Below are positions 7,938 to 15,639 of a DNA stretch of 38,623 nucleotides, in pieces. Positions within the stretch are counted from its first letter, which is position 1, and each line of letters begins with the position of its first letter. Made by a program: the position numbers and the translations under genes. The stretch comes from Gammaproteobacteria bacterium (GTDB taxonomy: Bacteria > Pseudomonadota > Gammaproteobacteria > Ga0077536): contig JACKNH010000034.1 of NCBI GenBank assembly GCA_024234975.1, forward strand, positions 1 through 38,623, given 5' to 3'. The notes under the pieces are model-generated. The model saw only the letters and a list, made by a program, of their open reading frames with translations, did no database searches and was not told where the DNA came from.

Positions 7938-8079
7938 TCATGGAGGGTAGGCAACTTTTCTATATGGAACAGAGAGTTGTGGATTCTCCAATTCCGTTAA
8001 AGGTGCTTCTGACAGGGTTCTGTAAAGATCGCTGACACCCCTGCGTCGGAAGACATACCGCGCGGGCGTGCGGGTGCGC

Positions 8080-8114
8080 GCCTCACTGCGTCACGGAGAA
8101 TGACGCAGTGAGGC
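8080..8114. terminator. Perfect 14-bp hairpin downstream of the Rap1a-like gene
   Basis: GCCTCACTGCGTCA (8080-8093) and its exact reverse complement (8101-8114) flank a 7-nt loop. It sits 66 nt past the stop of the minus-strand gene at 8180, so it may end or stabilise that transcript. The minus strand after it is GC-rich rather than T-rich, so classic intrinsic termination is doubtful. It does not share the core of the 4282/18985 element. Confidence 0.5.
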
Positions 8115-8179
8115 ACTTAACCCTTTGCTTTAATTCGGAAAAACCGAGTTATCTCGACCAGAACGGAAACTCCCGGCCG

Positions 8180-8590
8180 TCAGTCGGTCGCAGTTTCAGC
8201 CGGGCAGGCGTAGCGCGCCATGATGCTGCGGTAGATATGTGCCGGGGCCTGGGCGCCAGCATCGGCAGGCTGTTTACGCAGATCCGAAAGGACCAGTTCC
8301 AGTAACTCGGTGGCCTGCACGCCATCCGGCAGACAAACGAACTGGCGGGTGGTCGCCTTCTGCGCCTGCAGCATGCTGCCGACCAGATTCACGCCCTGCA
8401 CCACGCCGCCGACGATGCCAATACAGGAGCCCGCCTGCAGCGCGCGATCCACGGCCTGCTGAGGCGTTTCATCCTTGGGCGCATTGTTCAGGCCGTCGCA
8501 TCGTGCGAGAAATTCGCTGCCGGTGATGGCACTTACCTGTGTGCTGGCGGCCAGCAAGGTCGCGGACAGCATTAATTTCATTGCATGCAT
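8180..8590 (-). CDS. Secreted Rap1a/Tai-like family protein
   Basis: 136 aa with a signal peptide (about residues 1-21, ending QVSA). The mature part carries the pattern of the Rap1a/Tai family: early GSEFLARC, central AGSCIGIVGGVVQGV, FVCLPDGVQATELLELVLSDL in part, and a late ARYAC, giving four mature Cys that probably form two disulfides. Named members are immunity proteins against type VI amidase effectors, but many family members occur without any effector and their roles are unknown. No T6SS or amidase gene is nearby, so I assign only the family. The start at 8590 is supported by GGGAG 8-9 nt upstream; ATG 8581 is an alternative. Confidence 0.7.
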   Translation of the reverse strand: MHAMKLMLSATLLAASTQVSAITGSEFLARCDGLNNAPKDETPQQAVDRALQAGSCIGIVGGVVQGVNLVGSMLQAQKATTRQFVCLPDGVQATELLELVLSDLRKQPADAGAQAPAHIYRSIMARYACPAETATD

Positions 8591-8810
8591 CTGGCTGACT
8601 CCCGAGGTTCTTCAAGAATTGCGTGTGTAGTGTAATCGCGTGGCAACGTGTGACCTATGCCTGCACGTTAAATTTCACCCGACGCACCGGTTAACAATTC
8701 GCAATGATTCATCAGCAAAATTTTCGCGACGTATTACCGCTCGCGATGCGCAGGATTCCGCATGTAAAGCGGATTGACAGCAATCCATCGTTCCCACGGC
8801 GTATTGAAAA

Positions 8811-9104
8811 TCACTCGCGATACTTGGCCAGTTTTTCGTCGATTGTTACCGCTTTTTCCGCGCGCGCGTGCAACTTCATATTGATGATGAGTTCGTCCGC
8901 GCCGGCATCGAAACAAGCCTGTTTGAGATCAGTTACCAGTTTCATTACCGCTTCGTATTCACCTTCGACCACGGTCTCGAACGGACATACGACGTAAGAC
9001 AAACCGCTGCGTGCGATAGCCGCGATGGCCTGATCGATGATGGCGATGCGATCGCTTGCGCCCGATAGCGGTAATGCCTGAAGTGCGAGGTTGACGGTGG
9101 CCAC
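8811..9104 (-). CDS. Thiamine-binding family protein (MTH1187/YkoF-like)
   Basis: 97 aa, a single-domain member of the thiamine-binding/DUF77 family: ferredoxin-like fold with ATVNLALQALPLS, the family segment SYVVCPFETVVEGEYEAVMKLV in part, and ACFDAGADELIINMKLHAR. Members such as YkoF bind thiamine or HMP. There is no signal peptide, so it should be cytosolic. GTG 9102-9104 is preferred as start because CAGGGAG lies 8 nt upstream and the family N-terminus begins there; an in-frame extension to 9254 is unsupported. It is divergent from the TPP-riboswitch operon, which supports a real thiamine role. It is not itself under that riboswitch. Confidence 0.85.
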   Translation of the reverse strand: MATVNLALQALPLSGASDRIAIIDQAIAAIARSGLSYVVCPFETVVEGEYEAVMKLVTDLKQACFDAGADELIINMKLHARAEKAVTIDEKLAKYRE

Positions 9105-9201
9105 GTGTTGTTCTCCCTGAAAAAATCGGCTGTGAATGAATGGGGCGCAACGATAGCCGAGCGCAGCGGTTGCTGCCCAGTGCCCGCGTTTGCAATAAAG
9201 A

Positions 9202-9231
9202 TTGCGGGCGGCCAGCCAATTAAGTGAGAAT
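9202..9231 (+). promoter_or_regulatory. Possible sigma-70 promoter of the thiamine operon
   Basis: TTGCGG (9202-9207) and GAGAAT (9226-9231) are separated by 18 bp and lie about 36 bp upstream of the riboswitch aptamer. Both hexamers are imperfect, so this is only a candidate chosen by position. Confidence 0.3.
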
Positions 9232-9267
9232 ACGCCCCGCAAACCCGCTTGCACGCACCGCGGGTTG

Positions 9268-9354
9268 TCCTAAGGGGTGGCTGGTACCAGCCTGAGATGC
9301 CATAGCGGCGAACCCTGTGAACCTGATCCGGATCATACCGGCGTAGGGATAGGA
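9268..9354 (+). ncRNA. TPP riboswitch (THI element)
   Basis: All conserved parts of the thiamine-pyrophosphate aptamer are present: P1 TCCTA/TAGGA (9268-9272/9350-9354), GGGGTGG, a hairpin CTGG/CCAG, the pyrimidine-sensing CTGAGA (9292-9297), ACCCTGTGAACCTGATC, CCGG/CCGG (9328-9331/9337-9340) and GCGTAGGGA. The aptamer lies 79 nt upstream of the TonB-receptor ATG and in gammaproteobacteria usually acts on translation. An expression platform fitting that mode is visible downstream (9391-9426). Binding of TPP should lower synthesis of the receptor and probably of the genes after it. Confidence 0.96.
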
Positions 9355-9390
9355 ATCGCGCCCGTCGTCAGCTTCCTCTCACGCAGCCTA

Positions 9391-9426
9391 ATCCGGATCT
9401 CTTTGGCCATGTCGTTCAAGGAGATC
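9391..9426 (+). promoter_or_regulatory. Riboswitch expression platform: Shine-Dalgarno sequestor and anti-sequestor
   Basis: The ribosome-binding site AAGGAGAT (9418-9425) can pair with an upstream strand: 9396-9405 with 9417-9426, ten pairs including one G-T, 11-nt loop. That would hide the site when TPP is bound. The segment ATCCGGATC (9391-9399) overlaps the left arm and is exactly complementary, over 9 bp, to 9325-9333 inside the aptamer. That alternative pairing would break the aptamer and free the ribosome-binding site. The remaining stretch 9355-9433 has no other feature. Confidence 0.65.
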
Positions 9427-9433
9427 TACCGTT

Positions 9434-11536
9434 ATGAACAAGTCGTATTCCGTGGCCCTGCCGTTGCTCGCAGGTTTCGCCACGACCTTGCCGGCCGTCG
9501 CCGCCGACCTCGATGAAATTGTGGTTTACGCGGATTACCGCGATACGCCGCTGATGCGGCAGGCTGGTAGTATCAGCGTTGTTGATCCGCAGGCGCTTGA
9601 AGTGCGCCAGAGTCGTCATCTCGACGAACTGCTCGGTACGCTGCCCAATGTCAGCATGTCTTCCGGCGGATCACGCGCGCGCTTCCTGCAGATCCGCGGT
9701 GTCGGTGATTTGGAACAGTTTGTCGATCCCAAGCACTATCCATCCGTTGGCATCACCATCGACGACATTCCCCTGAACGGATTGGCGGGCGCGGCATTGC
9801 TGCTGGACGTCAAGCAACTTGAACTGCTGCGCGGTCCGCAAGGCACGCGTTTCGGCGCCAATGCGCTGGGCGGCATGGTCAATATCACGACCAACGATCC
9901 AGGTGAGGCATTCGAAGCGGACCTTGACGCGGGCTATGCCAGCTACAACACCTGGTTTGTCAGTGGCGCCGCTGGCGGCATGTTGAGCGCGACCAGCGGT
10001 TTGCGTATCGCCGCGCGAATCGCGCAGTCCGACGGTTGGATGAAGAACTCAGCGTTGAATCGTGACGACACCGCCGGCCGCGATGAACGTGTGATCCGCG
10101 GCAAGTATCTCTGGCAGGCCAGTGATGATCTCAGCGTCACGTTCAGCGCAGCGTATGCGGACATCGATAACGGCTACGACGCCTTCACGTTCGACAACAC
10201 CCGCACCAGCCTTGCCGACCAGCCCGGTCGCGATGCGCAGGAACTGGCGGTGTTCGGCGCGAGCATGAATTTCCAAATGAGTGATGCGCTGACTTTGCAG
10301 TTGGTAGCCAGTTACGCCGACAACGACGAAACCTACAGCTACGACGAAGACTGGGTCTACGCAGGTTTCTGCGATGGGGTGCGTTGTGATCCATTGATGG
10401 AGTTTGTCGGGTTCGATCAAATCAACCGCGATCGTTCGCAATGGACTGTCGATGCGCGCCTGCTCGGCAGCACCGCCAGCGTCGACTGGGTACTGGGAGT
10501 CTATGCCCAGGCGCGCGAGGAGAACCTGGTACGCAATCACTTCGGCGTCTTCAGCAGCGATTGGAGCAACGATCGTCAGGCCGTCTACGGTCAGTTGCGT
10601 TTGCCGCTGGGCGAACTTGCGCTGACCGCCGGCGCCCGGGTGGAGCACTATGGTGATGATTACGCCGACAGCAATGGTTTGCTGGATGACTCGGGCGATA
10701 CGTTCGTCAGTGGTGAGTTGACGCTGAGCTACCAGGCGACGGACAACACGATGTGGTACGCGACACTGGCGCGCGGCGTGAAACCCGGCGGGGTGAACAC
10801 CGAAGCAAGTTCGGTGGCGCCGTTCATGGGACCTGACTTCCAGGCTTTCCTCGCCAACCGCTTGCTGTTCGGCAAGGAATCTCTGTGGAACAAGGAAGTC
10901 GGCGTCAAGACCCGCTTGCTCGACAATCGGTTGACTGCGCGCGCTGCCTTGTTCCATATGTCGCGCAATAACGCCCAGCTGGAAAGCTGGCTGTGGGATG
11001 TGAACAACTTCATCTGGGTCGGCCTGCTCGATAGCGTCGGCGGCAGCGACAATTACGGTGCCGAGATTGAATTGCAGTGGGCGCTGACTGACCGTGTCAG
11101 CTGGTTCGCCAACCTCGGCTGGCTGGAAACGAACATCAATTCCATCACGACGTTTGATCTCGATCTGAATGACTTCATCGTCAAGCAGGATCGCGACCAG
11201 GCCAAGGCGCCGCATTGGCAATACCAGACTGGCGTCGACGTTGAGTTTGCTCCGGCATTGTCGGCGCATCTGGAGGTTGAAGGTCGCAGCGGCAGCTACT
11301 ACGGCTACTACCACGATGGTCGACTCTCAGGCTACACGCTGGTGAACGGCAGCATGACTTATCGTCGTGACCAGTGGCGCGTGGTGCTGTGGGCGCGCAA
11401 CCTGCTGGATGAGGATTACGCGGTGCACGGTCTGTACTTTGCCAATGATCCTCGCGATGGTTTCGCCGTGAATCACAACTACCGACAGTTCGGTGAGCCA
11501 CGCACTTACGGTGTCACGCTGGGCTATTCATTCTGA
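9434..11536 (+). CDS. TonB-dependent outer-membrane receptor, probably for thiamine
   Basis: 700 aa, complete. Signal peptide about 1-24 (ending AVAA), TonB-box-like DEIVVYA right after it, plug domain about residues 40-155 (FLQIRGVGDLEQF, ELLRGPQGTRFGANALGGMVNI in part), then a 22-strand-type barrel ending GVTLGYSF with the terminal Phe. ATG 9434 follows AAGGAGAT at good spacing. It is the first gene after the TPP riboswitch and is followed by PnuT and a thiamine-kinase-like gene, so the likely cargo is thiamine or a phosphate ester of it. Outer-membrane receptors under THI control were predicted by comparative genomics in other phyla. The substrate assignment rests on context; the barrel alone does not show it. 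Confidence 0.9.
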   Translation: MNKSYSVALPLLAGFATTLPAVAADLDEIVVYADYRDTPLMRQAGSISVVDPQALEVRQSRHLDELLGTLPNVSMSSGGSRARFLQIRGVGDLEQFVDPKHYPSVGITIDDIPLNGLAGAALLLDVKQLELLRGPQGTRFGANALGGMVNITTNDPGEAFEADLDAGYASYNTWFVSGAAGGMLSATSGLRIAARIAQSDGWMKNSALNRDDTAGRDERVIRGKYLWQASDDLSVTFSAAYADIDNGYDAFTFDNTRTSLADQPGRDAQELAVFGASMNFQMSDALTLQLVASYADNDETYSYDEDWVYAGFCDGVRCDPLMEFVGFDQINRDRSQWTVDARLLGSTASVDWVLGVYAQAREENLVRNHFGVFSSDWSNDRQAVYGQLRLPLGELALTAGARVEHYGDDYADSNGLLDDSGDTFVSGELTLSYQATDNTMWYATLARGVKPGGVNTEASSVAPFMGPDFQAFLANRLLFGKESLWNKEVGVKTRLLDNRLTARAALFHMSRNNAQLESWLWDVNNFIWVGLLDSVGGSDNYGAEIELQWALTDRVSWFANLGWLETNINSITTFDLDLNDFIVKQDRDQAKAPHWQYQTGVDVEFAPALSAHLEVEGRSGSYYGYYHDGRLSGYTLVNGSMTYRRDQWRVVLWARNLLDEDYAVHGLYFANDPRDGFAVNHNYRQFGEPRTYGVTLGYSF

Positions 11537-11558
11537 GCCGAGCGTCAGAGACGAGCGC

Positions 11559-12149
11559 ATGACAGAACAGTTGTTGACGGCATTGCAGGCACTCTCGCTG
11601 GCCGAGGGTGTCGCCGTTGTGCTGGCCCTGGCATATCTCGTCCTGGCCGCAGCGGAAAACATCTGGTGCTGGCCTTGCGCGCTGGTCAGCACGGCCATCT
11701 ATACGTGGTTGTTCTGGGACGTCAGCCTGCCGATGCAGTCGGCGCTGAATGTCTTCTATCTGCTGATGGCCGTCTATGGCTGGTATCAATGGCGACTGGG
11801 GGGCGGCGATGATCGGCCGCTGACGATCCGCACGCTGCCTCTTTCCACCCATGTGGCCATCATCATCGGTGTGCTGGTGATGACGGTGGCCTCCGGCGCG
11901 CTGCTGACTTCCATGGCCGATTCGGCCTGGCCGTTTGTCGATGCCTTTGTGACCTGGGGCAGTGTGGTGACCACGGTGATGGTGGCGCGCAAGATTCTCG
12001 AGAACTGGTTGTACTGGCTGGTGATCGACGCCGTGGCGGTGCCACTGTATTTCAGTCGAGAGCTTTATCTCACCGCAGTATTGTTCGTCATCTACCTGGT
12101 GATCGTGGTGCAGGGCTATCGGACATGGCGCAAGCATCTGCAGTCCTGA
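11559..12149 (+). CDS. pnuT: PnuC-family vitamin transporter, probably thiamine (PnuT)
   Basis: 196 aa with about seven transmembrane segments, the size of bacterial PnuC proteins. Family features seen: ENIWCWPCALVSTAIYTWLF near the N-terminus, NVFYLLMAVYGWYQW, and the C-terminal half motif ENWLYWLVIDAVAVPLYF. PnuC proteins are facilitators that work with a kinase trapping the vitamin inside the cell. Placement 22 bp after the riboswitch-controlled receptor and overlapping a thiamine-kinase-like gene by 25 bp argues for thiamine rather than nicotinamide riboside. The ATG at 11559 follows a weak GAGACGAG site; an in-frame start at 11493 would overlap the receptor and is rejected. Confidence 0.88.
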   Translation: MTEQLLTALQALSLAEGVAVVLALAYLVLAAAENIWCWPCALVSTAIYTWLFWDVSLPMQSALNVFYLLMAVYGWYQWRLGGGDDRPLTIRTLPLSTHVAIIIGVLVMTVASGALLTSMADSAWPFVDAFVTWGSVVTTVMVARKILENWLYWLVIDAVAVPLYFSRELYLTAVLFVIYLVIVVQGYRTWRKHLQS

Positions 12150-12880
12150 ACCGATGGCGCGAACTGCGGCTGCCGTTTGAATCGGCGCCGCGGCTGGTGC
12201 GGCCCTTGCCCGGTGGTCTGACCAACGCCACGTTTCTCATCGAAGCCGACGGTTGCCCGCTGGTGCTGCGACTGTCACATCCGCAGCCCGGGCGCCTGGG
12301 TATTGATCGGCAACGCGAATTGCGCCTGCTGTCCAAAGGTGCGGCCGCAGGAATCGCACCCTCCATCATCCACGCCGCGCCGGACGATGGCATTCTCGTT
12401 ACCGAATACCTAGATATGCCAGCGGCCCCATTGCCACGGACCGACGCCCAGGCCGCCTCGCTGCTGGATTCGCTGACGGCCATCCATGCGCTGGACCCGG
12501 GCGCTGAGCCGGTGTTCGATTATGTCGGTCATCTCGATCGCTATTGGCAGGCGCTGCAGGAAGCGACGGCGCCGTCCGCGGCATTAACGCGTCGGCATGC
12601 CCGGGTGCGCGATGATGCTTTGGCTTTTCAGCAGGGCATCGGCGACGGTGTCATCTGCCATCACGATCCGGTGCCGGCCAACGCGCTTGCCGATGGCGGG
12701 CAATGGCGCTGGATCGACTGGGAGTACGGTGCTCGCGGCGATCGCTTGTTCGACTATGCCGTCGTGCACAGTCAATGGGGCCTGCCAGAAAGCGCTTTTA
12801 CTGATTCGGATGCGCCGCGGTTTGCGCTGGCCTTGAACCTGTATCAACATCTCTGTGAACTGTGGGCGGAATTACGCTGA
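12125..12880 (+). CDS. Phosphotransferase of the APH/choline-kinase fold, probable thiamine kinase
   Basis: 251 aa. Seen: LPGGLTNATFLIEADG (nucleotide loop), LVLRL (region of the ATP-binding residue), Brenner motif ICHHDPVPANAL with catalytic Asp181 and Asn186, and IDWEYGARGDRLFDYA with metal-ligand Asp198, as in ThiK and choline kinases. The expected reaction is thiamine + ATP to thiamine monophosphate, trapping the vitamin brought in by the receptor and PnuT. The start overlaps the end of pnuT by 25 bp, suggesting coupled translation. ThiK identity is inferred from the operon; the fold alone also fits other small-molecule kinases. Confidence 0.82.
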   Translation: MAQASAVLNRWRELRLPFESAPRLVRPLPGGLTNATFLIEADGCPLVLRLSHPQPGRLGIDRQRELRLLSKGAAAGIAPSIIHAAPDDGILVTEYLDMPAAPLPRTDAQAASLLDSLTAIHALDPGAEPVFDYVGHLDRYWQALQEATAPSAALTRRHARVRDDALAFQQGIGDGVICHHDPVPANALADGGQWRWIDWEYGARGDRLFDYAVVHSQWGLPESAFTDSDAPRFALALNLYQHLCELWAELR

Positions 12881-12921
12881 CCGCAGCATCACACTTCAGG
12901 TTTCACGCCAGCCGACTTGCC

Positions 12922-14058
12922 ATGCACTGCCAATACTTTGCCGATGATCTGTGCCGCTCCTGCGCCTGGCTGGCGAAGCCGTATGCCGACCAACTGACTG
13001 CGAAACAGCACCATCTGGCATCGTTGATCGACCTCGACGGTGTCATCGTCGAGCCGCCGATGGCCAGCAGTCCGGCGGGGTTCCGCAACAAGGCGAAGAT
13101 GGGCGCGTTTGCCGTGTATGGCAAGCCAGCGCTGGGCATCGTCAATCATCGTGGCATGCCGATCGATCTCACCGATTGCCCGCTGTATCCGCCTGACATG
13201 CAACAGCTGCTGCATGGCGTTGCCAGCTGGTTGGGCCGAACGGGTATTGATATCTACGACGTCGAGCGTCGACGAGGTGAACTCAAGTTCGTTCTCGTCA
13301 CCCGCAGCCACGCCCATGCCGATTTCATGGTGCGATTGGTATGCCGCAGCGAAGCGCCTCTGGCGGCCTTGCGCAGACATCTGCCAGACCTGCTGGCTGT
13401 CTGGCCGTCGATCAAGGTCGTCAGCCTCAACATCCAACCCGTACACATGGCGGTACTGGAAGGCGAGCGTGAGATCCTGTTGACGGACGCCGACGCGATA
13501 GCCGACGTCTTCAATGGCATAGCCGTGCAACTGCCGCCCGGCGCGTTTCTGCAGACCAACCCCGCCATTGCCAGCGCCTTGTATCAGACCGCCAGCGAAT
13601 GGGTGGCGCCACTGCAACCGGACAGCGTCCAGGATTTGTTCTGTGGCGTTGGATTGTTCGGTTTGACCTGTGCGCCGCCCGGCGCGGAACTTTCAGGAAT
13701 CGAAACTTCTGCTTGCGCAGTCGCCGCCGCGCGACAGGCCGCCAGCGCTGCCGGCATCGACGCCACATTTGTTGTCGGAGACGCGGTGGCGGATCTCGGC
13801 TGCCAGTCTCCAGGCAAGCCCTCGCTGGTGATCGTCAATCCCCCGCGCCGCGGGTTGGGATCTGCGTTGTGCGCGCAACTGCGCGATCTGGCGCCGCCTT
13901 ACCTGCTGTACTCCTCGTGCAATGCGAAAACGCTGGCGGATGACCTGGCCTTGTTGGTGGAATATCGTCTGCAACGCGTACGGTTGTTCGACATGTTTCC
14001 GCATACCGCGCATTACGAAACCCTGGCATTACTGAAATATCAACCCGGCGCGGCGTAA
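12922..14058 (+). CDS. rlmC: 23S rRNA (uracil-747-C5)-methyltransferase RlmC
   Basis: 378 aa, close to the 375 aa of E. coli RlmC (RumB), with matching order throughout: MHCQYFADDLCRSCAW at the N-terminus, GFRNKAKM, DCPLYP, RGELKF, LNIQPVHMAVLEGE, FLQTNPA, DLFCGVGLFGL (SAM binding), NPPRRGLG, YSSCNAKT (catalytic Cys) and FDMFPHTAHYE. Cys3, Cys11, Cys14 and Cys86 are placed to hold the 4Fe-4S cluster. It methylates U747 of 23S rRNA. The ATG at 12922 gives the family N-terminus. It follows the kinase gene by 41 bp and may be read from the thiamine operon, with no functional link apparent. Confidence 0.93.
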   Translation: MHCQYFADDLCRSCAWLAKPYADQLTAKQHHLASLIDLDGVIVEPPMASSPAGFRNKAKMGAFAVYGKPALGIVNHRGMPIDLTDCPLYPPDMQQLLHGVASWLGRTGIDIYDVERRRGELKFVLVTRSHAHADFMVRLVCRSEAPLAALRRHLPDLLAVWPSIKVVSLNIQPVHMAVLEGEREILLTDADAIADVFNGIAVQLPPGAFLQTNPAIASALYQTASEWVAPLQPDSVQDLFCGVGLFGLTCAPPGAELSGIETSACAVAAARQAASAAGIDATFVVGDAVADLGCQSPGKPSLVIVNPPRRGLGSALCAQLRDLAPPYLLYSSCNAKTLADDLALLVEYRLQRVRLFDMFPHTAHYETLALLKYQPGAA

Positions 14059-14140
14059 CACCGGAGTTGATGTCAGCCAGGTTGAGCCGGCTGCCTTTCC
14101 TATTAGAATGCAAATCAGCTTCAGTCATCGGAACGGTTGA

Positions 14141-15025
14141 ATGAGCACGGAACACCGGCCAGGCCCCTACCCAGAGTCTTATGTGAGTGCGGAGAATCTC
14201 GGTTTCGGCCAGCCCGCTGACGGTTGGCGTCGCAGGTTGTACATCATCATCTTCGAATCGCATACGCCGGCCGGTCTGGCGTTTGACGTCTGCCTGCTTC
14301 TGGCCATCGTCGCCAGTGTGCTGGTGGTGATGCTCGACAGCGTCGACAGTATTCACAACGCCTACGGTCAGCGTCTGCATTATGTCGAGTGGGTGTTCAC
14401 TGCGTTCTTCAGTTTCGAATACCTCGCGCGGCTCAGTTGCGTGCAGCGACCTGGACGATACGCGCGCAGCTTTTTCGGCGTGGTCGACCTGCTGTCGGTG
14501 CTGCCGACCTACCTGGCGTTCTTCTTCCCCGGCCTGCATTCGCTGGTGGATATCCGCATGCTGCGAATGTTGCGGATATTCCGCGTATTGAAACTGACCG
14601 CATACCTCGTTGAATACCGGCAGTTGGCGCAGGCGTTGCGCGCGAGTCGACGCAAGGTCATGGTCTTTCTGTCCGCAGTGGCCATCGTTGTCGTGTTGCT
14701 CGGGACGGTGATGTATGTCATCGAAGGCCCCGGTAACGGTTTTTCGAGTATTCCAGTGTCGGTCTATTGGGCGATTACAACCATGACGACTGTCGGCTTC
14801 GGCGATATCACGCCGCACACCGACGCCGGCCGCGCGATTGCCTCCGTCATGATGTTACTGGGTTGGGGCACGCTGGCCGTACCGACCGGTATCGTCACTG
14901 CGGAAATCACCACCCGCCGCGGCGATGGCACGGATGTCCGCTGCCACGCCTGCGCGGCAACCGGGCACCCGCGGGGTGCCCGGTTTTGTTACGAATGTGG
15001 TGTGCCCTTGCAGGCGGATCAGTAA
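14141..15025 (+). CDS. Voltage-gated-type K+ channel with C-terminal zinc ribbon
   Basis: 294 aa. Six transmembrane segments between residues about 45 and 250: S4 carries spaced arginines (DIRMLRMLRIFRVLKLTAYL), then S5, the pore helix and selectivity filter TTVGFGD, and S6. Residues about 262-288 are a two-knuckle zinc ribbon (CHAC ... CYECG). The protein should conduct K+ across the inner membrane with voltage sensing; bacterial homologues are of KvAP/Kv type. The start at 14141 is the ATG after CGGAACGGTTGA, with a weak ribosome-binding site. Its last 7 bp overlap the convergent barrel gene. A terminator-like hairpin sits inside its coding end (14959-14990). Confidence 0.9.
   Translation: MSTEHRPGPYPESYVSAENLGFGQPADGWRRRLYIIIFESHTPAGLAFDVCLLLAIVASVLVVMLDSVDSIHNAYGQRLHYVEWVFTAFFSFEYLARLSCVQRPGRYARSFFGVVDLLSVLPTYLAFFFPGLHSLVDIRMLRMLRIFRVLKLTAYLVEYRQLAQALRASRRKVMVFLSAVAIVVVLLGTVMYVIEGPGNGFSSIPVSVYWAITTMTTVGFGDITPHTDAGRAIASVMMLLGWGTLAVPTGIVTAEITTRRGDGTDVRCHACAATGHPRGARFCYECGVPLQADQ
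14959..14990 (+). terminator. Intrinsic-terminator-like hairpin inside the K+ channel coding sequence
   Basis: A perfect 12-bp stem (AACCGGGCACCC at 14959-14970, GGGTGCCCGGTT at 14974-14985) with a 3-nt GCG loop is followed by TTGTTA, so a 10-bp GC stem leads directly into TTTTGTTA. It ends about 35 nt before the stop codon and encodes the linker between the two zinc knuckles. On the minus strand there is no T-tract after it, so it would act mainly on the channel transcript. Confidence 0.6.
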
Positions 15026-15639
15026 CGGAACTGCAAGCCGACGCTGAACATGTCGGTATCGTTCTTGTTGAATGACACGTTGTTGTAGCGCTCCCATTCC
15101 AGACGCAATGACATCTGGTCAGTGAAGGCGTAACGCGCGCCCAGACCGAACTTGATATCCGTGCCGTCGTCATCGCCGGAGAAGTCACCTACGCTGGTGA
15201 CGTTGGCTTTGAGATCGGCATCCCAGAAGACAAGGCCGGCTTTCGCGAAGACATCAAAACGATCCGCCAGCGGCCAGGCCAGCACGACGTCGGCGGTGAA
15301 GCCGCTGATGTCCGACGATGCGCTGCCAGTGACATCGGCTGGCGAAGTCACCACGTAATCAAGATCGGCACTACCGAGATCGGTATAGCCGATTTCAACG
15401 CCTACATTGCGGTTGAACTGGTAGCCGGCGAAGAATTTCCAACCCATATCGTTATCGTCGATATCCAGCGTATAGCTGGCGCCGGCGAGATCGAGTGATT
15501 CGGCAAATCCGGTACCGTGCTCGTCCAGGTTGGTCAGTCCCAGCGCGCCACCGAAGTAGATACCGGATTCCTGCGCCTGCAGATCGGTGGCGAGGAAGCA
15601 GGCGGCGACAAGGCCCGCTGCGATCAATGTCTTTTGCAT
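15019..15639 (-). CDS. Outer-membrane beta-barrel protein (OmpA-like transmembrane domain)
   Basis: 206 aa. Signal peptide about 1-22 (ending DLQA). The mature part is an eight-strand barrel: IYFGGALGLTNL, WKFFAGYQFNRNVGVEIGYTDLG, GFTADVVLAWPL, DVFAKAGLVFW, IKFGLGARYAFTDQMSLRLEWERY in part, and the C-terminal strand MFSVGLQFRY. It fits the OmpA-like transmembrane domain family without a peptidoglycan-binding domain. The role is unknown; relatives are small porins or structural proteins. It converges on the K+ channel gene with a 7-bp overlap of the coding ends. The 250 bp upstream show no clear promoter. Confidence 0.87.
   Translation of the reverse strand: MQKTLIAAGLVAACFLATDLQAQESGIYFGGALGLTNLDEHGTGFAESLDLAGASYTLDIDDNDMGWKFFAGYQFNRNVGVEIGYTDLGSADLDYVVTSPADVTGSASSDISGFTADVVLAWPLADRFDVFAKAGLVFWDADLKANVTSVGDFSGDDDGTDIKFGLGARYAFTDQMSLRLEWERYNNVSFNKNDTDMFSVGLQFRY

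Larger units (their letters stand above)
7854..8179. other. Intergenic region with the PEP-CTERM promoter and a strong hairpin
   Basis: This 326-bp stretch has no gene. It holds the leader and -24/-12 promoter of the minus-strand PEP-CTERM gene and, at 8080-8114, a 14-bp perfect hairpin downstream of the Rap1a-like gene. AT content is higher around 7960-8010. I see no further structure. Confidence 0.6.

Noticed and set aside
8180..8590. Rap1a/Tai-like protein as immunity gene of a type VI effector pair
   Set aside because: There is no effector or secretion gene nearby; the family has many members outside that context.
10049..11314. 421-codon open frame on the minus strand
   Set aside because: Antisense shadow of the thiamine TonB receptor in GC-rich sequence, with no ribosome-binding site or recognisable motif.
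13835..14818. 327-codon open frame on the minus strand crossing the RlmC and K+ channel genes
   Set aside because: It spans the ends of two well-identified plus-strand genes and has shadow composition.
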